A stretch of DNA of 64,000 nt from Brachionus plicatilis (lineage: Eukaryota; Rotifera; Eurotatoria; Ploima; Brachionidae). The position numbers and the translations under genes are program-made. Shown here one piece after another: positions 57,498 to 64,000 of this stretch. Within the stretch, counting starts at the first letter, position 1. Every line of letters starts with the position of its first letter. The DNA lies in NCBI GenBank assembly GCA_010279815.1, contig QEOQ01000486.1, forward strand, positions 147,342-211,341. The letters are read 5' to 3'. A model generated the notes under the pieces. It did no database searches and was not told the origin of the DNA. It worked only from the letters and a program-made list of their open reading frames with translations.

Positions 57498-60400
57498 TCA
57501 TTCAGTGTCTTGTAAATCCAAGCTCAAATTTCTAAACGCCTCTTCTAACTTCTTATATTGAAAACTAAACTTAGAATTATTGTTCGCTTCGTTTGAGTCT
57601 TCAATTTTTTTCAACGCATCGAAAATTATGCAAATATCGCCTTTTAGATCACTGATGATATTTGAGACATGTTGGGTCTTGCTCAGAATCTCTATGCTCT
57701 GATTGTATGGGTTGTATCTAACTGCAAAAGGGCGCTTTATTTTCATAGCAAATTCCCTAAAGATTGAAGTATTAAAAAAATAAAACTTTGAAAAGCTTAA
57801 AAACTACCTCATCCGTAGCTTAGCCTCGTTGAATGATGCTGATTCGTAATAACACTCTTGAAATGTAGTGATCAAGCATTCTTGTTTAATGGTCACTTCT
57901 GGATCAAATTTTTTAATGTTTGCTTGTCCAGAAAGAGCGTGCTTTAGTTCACTAATTGAAGACAAAAGTCCGGCTCCATAAGCTCTCAGCTCACCATTTT
58001 GACGACATAGTCCAAATTCAACTGTGAAGAAATAGCACTTAAGATATATGAATATTTTAACAAAACTCAAAATAAAAATTTTTAATTTTATTAAAATGTT
58101 TTCATTTACAAAAAAAACATTTTTTTAATTTATTTTTTAAATTATATTTGAAAATAAATCAAAATTTTTTAATAATGATTGAATTTATTTTTAAAATAGA
58201 ATTAAAAGACTGAATTTAAATATTTTGACAATTCTTAAAACTTAAGTATTAACAAATTAAAATACCTAAAACGCAAAAAATGGACAAGATATGGTACTAC
58301 AGTTAATTTTAAGTGGCAAAGACCCAGAACAATATTTTTAACTCACGCACATCTGTTTATGATATATTTTTTTTTATTTAAAAATTCTTGGTTAAAATAA
58401 ATATTAATATCTAATTCGAGATATTTAGAGACGATTATTAATAATCTAAAGAGTTCTTAAGAAACATAGCTATAAGTTAGCAAAGCTATTAGCGAAAAAA
58501 AACACGGAATAAAGCTGGTTTTTAATCAAATTTTTTAACATTAAATTTTTTATATATGAGTTAAAAAAAATTAATCAAGATTTGTTTCATTAAAAATTTT
58601 TTTTAAATTTTGATTTTTTGTCTATTTAAATACAAATAATTAATTGATTTAAACCATTAAATATTCTAATTCTTAAAATGAGATAAAGTAGAAAACGATA
58701 AGCTATTATAGATAATTTTTTTAAAATTTTTATTTTATTTAGATGATATTAATGTGACAAAGGTCTTTATTTATCTAATTTAGATAATTTTAAAAATGAC
58801 AACTTTCTGAAATAATTGAAATCATTTTTTTTTAAAACTTAGCAATGATTTTTTCAAAGCCTTTGAATAAAATTAATTAATTTTTTTTAACCAATTCGTT
58901 CAGCTATTAAATTTTTATTTTTTTTCCTGACCAAGAAGTGCATAGATCTTTGGGAAATAAGACAAAATTTAAGAAAGCAATTTTAAAATTAATTTTAAAA
59001 ATTTTTCGTTACATTTTATAATAAAATATTGAACAGATGCTTTACCTTTTGTACGTCTAATATAAAGTAGAAAATTTTATACCAAGAATTCAATAAAACC
59101 AATTAATTACACTAAAATGATAACTTTCAGCAAATTGAACAAAATTTTTTTCAAAAATTTGGAGGAGTTATTTTAAAAAATTAAAAAAAAACTGCAAATT
59201 AAACTAAATTTTTTATAATTTTATCTAAAATAGAGTTGGTCAGGCAACTTGAAGTTGATGATCAATTTTTAATTATCAAAATGATCAAATCAAGCTTAAA
59301 CTATCAAATAAATTTAAATTAATTGATAGAATGAGTGCAGAGATACATTTTTGATTTTAACATAATTTGTTGAATCTAAAGATAAAATCTGTAAAAGTCT
59401 GCAAAAAATTATTTATCTACAATATAATCATTTTGATAGTGTGCATTCTGCAATTTTATTTTGATACTGCAGCTTTTTATTTAACATAGTTTGTTAAATT
59501 CAAAAATGCATCTCGGCATTAATTTTATTTACAAATAAAAATTTATTTAATATTTTAAACTTGAATTGATCTTTTTGAGCATCAAAAGATGATCATTAAA
59601 TTTGAATTGCTGTTAGTCAAAAGTCAAAGTCAAGTCAAGACTTTGAATTTAGATATTTTTTAGTTTTAATTTTCTTTTTTTAAGAGAAAGTGATTGATTT
59701 CGATTTAAATTATATGGAAGATAATTTTTTTTTAATATTATCTAAATTTTTCAAAATTCTGGTCTTTAATGAAATCTAAATCTTCAATTATAAAGTCCAA
59801 GTCAGACTATCACTTTTCACAATTTTGACTTTTGACCAACTCTGATCCAAAATATCTAAATATTTTTATAATTTAAGGAAGCTGAACTATAAAAATGTGA
59901 AAAAAAAAAGAATAAAAAAAATTCAGAATTGTTTAAAGTTCACTAAAATTAAAGTCCAAGTCCGGACTTTAAAAAAAAAATAAAAAAATTTGAAAGTCCG
60001 GACTTGGACTTTAATTTTATTGACTTTTAAACAACTCTGAAAAAATTCAATGAAAAGCTTTGAAAAAATGATTAATATAAAAAAAGTTTACAATTTTTAA
60101 CATTCTGAGTAATTATTTAAAAAAATCAATGATGAAATTATAATAGTCGACTAACCGTGGCCAAATTTTTAATATCCTCTTCAGAGGCTCCTATAGATGC
60201 AAGTCCGATTTCATGTGAAAATTGGGCAAAATTTGGATCCGCCAGCAAAGGAACGTGACCAAGCAGCTCATGACAACAATCTCTAAAGATTTAAAAATTT
60301 TAAATTTTAAATAAATAATTTATTGATAATAAATAATTAATTACGGTTCAGGTGTATAAAACGGATCTGATGAGTGTCTAATATATTGGGTACAATGAAA

Positions 60401-61627
60401 GACGCGAAATGCAAGTCCATACAAAAAATCTCTAGGAGACAAATAGCCTGCCACTGGTCTAATGGTAAAACCGGTTCTTTCTTTCAAAAATTTTGACACA
60501 TCTTCCAGCTGCGGTATGTTGTCTTTTCTATAGCTGCAGTACTTTTTTAAAAGCGGCCAATTTTCTAAATATTCTCTACAAGCATATGTAGGATACATGG
60601 AAGTCAGATTTTTGAAAATAACTCCCCAAGTTTGAATTTCCTCTTTTGTATACTCAACATAAGGAATTGGTTCACCACTTAACAAAAAAATTATTGAATA
60701 CTCTTTGTTAAATTATTTATTAAATAGAAATACTATTTGAATTTCATAGCCAATTGACCGAAATACATTCTTCTTTTCCTATATTTTGGATCTTTAAAAC
60801 CCTTTAGAAGAAAATAATTAAAAGTTTAAAATTAGAAAAAAAAATTTTAAAATAAAAAAAAAATTAATTACAGGATGATCAACATCAAGTACTTCACCAT
60901 AGAGCAAAACTTTTTTCGAACAAGTGTCAAGTTCGGAAATTTTTATGGGAAACCATGGAACTTCGATTGCTTCAACTAGAAAAAAAAAATTATTTTTTAA
61001 AATTAACTTATTATTTGTTTTCATCACTTTTTCTAATCAATTCTCCGTTTGAGTTCAATACTGCCGAGTCTGTGGTATCTATGAGACTAGGAGAGACTTC
61101 ATCAATGCTCGATTCAGAAGATAAACTATTTTTGGAAGACAACTTAGGCTCACTTATCTGAATTTGAGACACTTGTCTTTTCAAAGACTTTACCAACGAA
61201 GACACTGGAACATCGCCTTTTCGTGATTCTATATTCACGAATATTTCATATTCTGAATTGGTTCGCAGTGATTTGCGTGACTCTATGTGAACCACGTTTA
61301 AACCACTTTCCTTTAAAAAATATTCAAATCATTTCTTATTAAATTTATTAAATTAAAACTTGATATTTTTACTTCAAAAACCCTTAGAGCTCTAGCGAGA
61401 CCACCAACTCGATTCTTGAGCGTAAATATAAATGATTCATTATGCATTTTAGGTAGATCTTTTGGACTTTTTTCATTAACCACCTTAACAACATCGGCAT
61501 CGTCCATTTCCTCAGAAACGGTGTTCAGTTGCTTTCAATTAAAAAAATAAATAAATTTTAAAATACACTTTTAAACCTTAAGACCTACGTCCATAAATCT
61601 GAAGTAAAGAGATCTATCAAAATCCAT
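57498..61627 (-). CDS. TPH: tryptophan hydroxylase (serotonin synthesis), nine exons
   Basis: Exons (minus): 61627-61577, 61531-61373, 61310-61028, 60975-60872, 60801-60734, 60677-60345, 60282-60156, 58037-57808, 57756-57498; 537 residues; all phases close. Biopterin- and iron-dependent aromatic amino acid hydroxylase making 5-hydroxytryptophan. The regulatory ACT domain is near residues 47-120 ([26 protein letters not shown]), followed by a Ser-rich linker and the catalytic core [64 protein letters not shown]. Iron ligands are His337 and His342 in HELLGH and Glu382 in FFTVEFGLC, with normal spacing. [17 protein letters not shown] and [10 protein letters not shown] point to TPH rather than phenylalanine hydroxylase. 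The C-terminus holds a likely tetramerisation helix. Intron 7 is 2.1 kb. Confidence 0.95.
58038..60155 (-). other. TPH intron 7
   Basis: 2.1 kb between the HELLGH exon and the exon supplying the third iron ligand. Non-coding. Contains the hairpin at 59923-60040, and a diverged relative of its arms at 59595-59840 (gtcaaaagtcaaagtc, aaagtccaagtcagact). Confidence 0.8.
59923..60040. repeat. 118-bp near-perfect hairpin in TPH intron
   Basis: Ends TCAGAATTGTTTAAAG and, reverse complemented, TCAGAGTTGTTTAAAAG. The inner arms aaagtccaagtccggacttt (59951-59970) and its inverted match (59992-60011) are separated by an A/T loop of about 20 bases. The form of a very short MITE. Confidence 0.85.
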
Positions 61628-62349
61628 CTTTTTTTTTGTTAAATTAAAGAATGTTCTTTTTTTTTATACTCGAAATAAATGAAAACTCAAAAAAGAATAC
61701 AATTATTATCTCTGTATAAAGATATCAATCCTACACTTTTGAATAGCGTCAATTGGAATCATGAATAATGACATTTTTTCAGACTTGTTATCTAACATGT
61801 TTTCCATTTAAAATTTAATTAAAAAGTTTGAAACCAAAGAAGGTCTGAATCCCAAAATTGTTATTTTTGATGTCATTCAATAATTAAATGGTAATTTAAG
61901 ATATTTGATTATTACTTCACTTTGATTTTTTAAAAACATTAATATTCCAACTTTTTACTTGAATTTTAAATATTGAAACTGAATCGATTGATGATTGACA
62001 GCATTGTGTTTCATTCCATTTTTTTTAAGTAAAAAAAGACTTGGTGCATTTGTTGAAAAATAAAAAAAATGTACGAAAGTAGCAGTTTTTGAATTCTTTC
62101 CTTATTCCTTGAAATGTTGTGTTTGCTCTTGGGACTGCATGCCCAAATAGTAACAAAAATTGAAGTAAATAAAAAATCATCTTCACAACCATTTTTTTTT
62201 AAAATTTTATTAATTAAATAATTTTATTTTACACTAATATTGAATTCTGGAGATATTTTTGTAAAAGAAAATATTAAAATTTGATATTACTTTTATTATT
62301 TAAAAATAGATTTTAAGAAAATCATTTTCAAAAAGAATCCCATAATGCT
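61628..62349. other. upstream region of TPH
   Basis: AT-rich and non-coding; should hold the TPH promoter, but no core element can be singled out. Confidence 0.45.
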
Positions 62350-62501
62350 TACTTTCTCTTCTGCCAGTCCTGTATGGAAGAAAAAATGAGTGAGGGTGGT
62401 GATTCAAGCAAGAGCTGATGACGAGTCCCACAGATCCTTGGTACCTTGTAAAAAAATTTTAGTATCTTTATTTTAGATATGCTTGTATTCATTCATAGAT
62501 A
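62350..62501 (+). repeat. repeat X, truncated copy split by mariner
   Basis: gccagtcctgtatggaagaa, agagctgatgacgag and gatatgcttgtattcattca match 14116-14280 of repeat X. The copy is cut at TA by the transposon at 62502, and only ccctagg-like sequence follows it at 63808. Confidence 0.65.
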
Positions 62502-63805
62502 ACGGGTGACAACATAAAATCGAGACGAACTTTAAAAGGTCATAACTCCTTTAAAATTTATCAAAATAAAACGAAATTTTTAGAGAATATAGCATTTTTA
62601 TTCTTATTTTTATTTATGCTTTTATCTTTTTTTCAATAAGTCCATTTCTTCGAATATTATTGATTTGTTTGGATGTAGAGGCCAAAAGGTCCTGTACGAG
62701 ATTTTGGTCCATATTTCTTGTACAAAGTCGTATTTTATTCCTTAGTTCATCTAAGTTTTTTGCTCTCCAGCCATTCTCATACACTTTTCCCTTTAAAATG
62801 GACCAAAAATCTTCATTTGGTCGTACTTCTGGTACATTTGCAGGGCTTTCGCATTTTTGCACAAATTTGATATTTTGGTCAATCAAGTAGTTGACCACTG
62901 TATTGGTATAATGAGAGCTCGCCAAGTCGGGCCAGAACTTATTGTTGCCGTCTGAATGATGCTTTTTAATAAAGGGAATGATTCCACCCTTTATAAAGTC
63001 TAAATAGATAGTTTGGTTGACTGCAAGTCCACTTTTTCGTATGATTGGCGCCGAAATACCCCTCTCAGAAATGAGCAACCAAACAAGTAATTTCTGCTCA
63101 AATTTCTTAACTGGGGTATATTTTGTACTTGCTGGTGTTGCAGCAATGTTACTTGAGTAAAATATATCAATTCATTGATTGCACCATGACTGAGAGTGAA
63201 ATAGGATTCATCGCCTAAAATCCAGGAAATATTTGGATTTTTCAAATACAAATTTCTATATTTAACTCTAGCTACTTTTTTTTGCGTTTCGGTTCGGTCA
63301 TGGATTTTCATCTTTTTTCTAGGTGTTATTTGAAGATTCTTCAACAATTTTGAGACCATTTGCTGGCTTATATCAAACTTTTTGGCTGTTTGACACTGAC
63401 TGATATTGTTTTTGTGATCAAAAGCCTTTATTAGCTTGTTGAGTTGTACTTAAGTCATTTTTTTCGGTGTTTGACCAGATCCTTGCTTCCTTTCTGGTCA
63501 AAAATATTCACGACGTTTTAAAATTCGGTAAACAGTACTCGTTGGAATTTTTTCTGCCATAAAATGCTTCACAGTGAATATCTTTCCAAGGGATCTATTT
63601 TCGTTAAAAAACGCGTACACGCGAATTATTAGGGCCTCTTCTTTAGATGAATTTATTTTGGTCATTTTTAATTCAAATTGAATAATTTTTTTTGTCGTAT
63701 TTAAAATTAAATTTACTTTAAGAATATGGAAAGAGATATAAAAAAAATTAAAATAGCATTGCAAATCATTTTTAAAGTTCGTCTCGATTTTAAGTTGTCA
63801 CCCGT
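62502..63805 (-). mobile_element. complete mariner-type (DD37E) transposon, inactive
   Basis: 1304 bases with inverted repeats of about 35 bases: ACGGGTGACAAC then A or T and TAAAATCGAGACGAACTTTA, differing at one position. TA lies on both sides (62500-62501 and 63806-63807). It carries one transposase gene on the minus strand. Confidence 0.93.
62614..63665 (-). pseudogene. DD37E transposase, frame-shifted
   Basis: Starts MTKINSSKEE at 63665. An N-terminal helix-turn-helix region (IPTSTVYRILKRREYF; FDISQQMVSKLL) is followed by the DDE core: the first Asp in ISWILGDESYF, the second in FWPDLASSHYTN, and the acidic third residue in RPNEDFW, 37 residues after the second, hence DD37E. Two in-frame stops (after RREYF and after KKMT) and one frame shift near 63150 (YFT then NIAATPAS) destroy it. 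DD37E transposases are known from the IS630-Tc1-mariner group, for example in mosquitoes. Confidence 0.88.
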
Positions 63806-63807
63806 TA

Positions 63808-64000
63808 CCCTAGGTTTTTGTTTTTAAGATAGTCTAAATAGTTATTTTATTTGTTTAATGAACCGAGCTTAAGCTTCTTCAGAATAAAATAAAATAAAAA
63901 TAAAAATAAACTAGAATAGGGTAAAATAAACTGAAATTAAAAATGGTTTAATTTTTTGTGTTTGAATTACAAAATACCATATTTTGATTGATTAGTATAA
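63808..64000. other. non-coding end of window
   Basis: Contains a short LINE-like tail on the plus strand (gaaccgagcttaagcttctt then (AAAAT)n, 63861-63910) similar to tails at 29954 and 34222. Nothing else recognised. Confidence 0.4.

Overview
The window is AT-rich, intron-containing animal DNA. Tryptophan hydroxylase, a DEG/ENaC channel, a two-CUB secreted protein, calpain-15 and DONSON together indicate a metazoan. The base composition, short introns and dense small DNA transposons would fit a monogonont rotifer or another small spiralian, but that placement is an inference. I saw no tRNA, rRNA or CRISPR array. There is one 768-base assembly gap (43019-43786).

Layout. 1-6.8 kb: intergenic, with small terminal-inverted-repeat (TIR) elements. 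6.8-13.4 kb (+): a calpain-15/SOL-type protease in two exons. 11.97-20.51 kb: a near-identical tandem duplication carrying a second copy of the calpain terminal exon, a decayed PRCC-like gene and a retroelement fragment. 20.5-23.7 kb: transposon graveyard. 23.8-25.2 kb (-): intronless DEG/ENaC channel. 25.5-31.4 kb: nested DNA elements, transposase relics and a 5'-truncated LINE. 32.4-37.0 kb (+): a four-exon ubiquitin-specific protease. 39.7-40.5 kb (+): an unrecognised cysteine-rich single-pass membrane protein. 41.4-45.4 kb: LINE relics, a large palindrome broken by the gap, and an inverted partial copy of DONSON. 45.4-49.6 kb (-): DONSON in five exons. 51.2-54.4 kb (-): two-CUB protein. 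57.5-61.6 kb (-): tryptophan hydroxylase in nine exons. 62.5-63.8 kb: a whole but disabled DD37E mariner-type transposon.

Exon structures were worked out by hand from GT/AG sites, reading phase and family knowledge. For the calpain, USP, DONSON and tryptophan hydroxylase the phases close exactly and rebuild known motifs across the splice junctions. The genes are not a pathway; they are independent housekeeping and neural genes set in transposon-rich DNA. The most interesting part is structural: two sets of inverted or tandem segmental duplication that include gene pieces, and at least eight foldback or TIR elements with readable target-site duplications, several nested. No coherent new multi-gene system was found.
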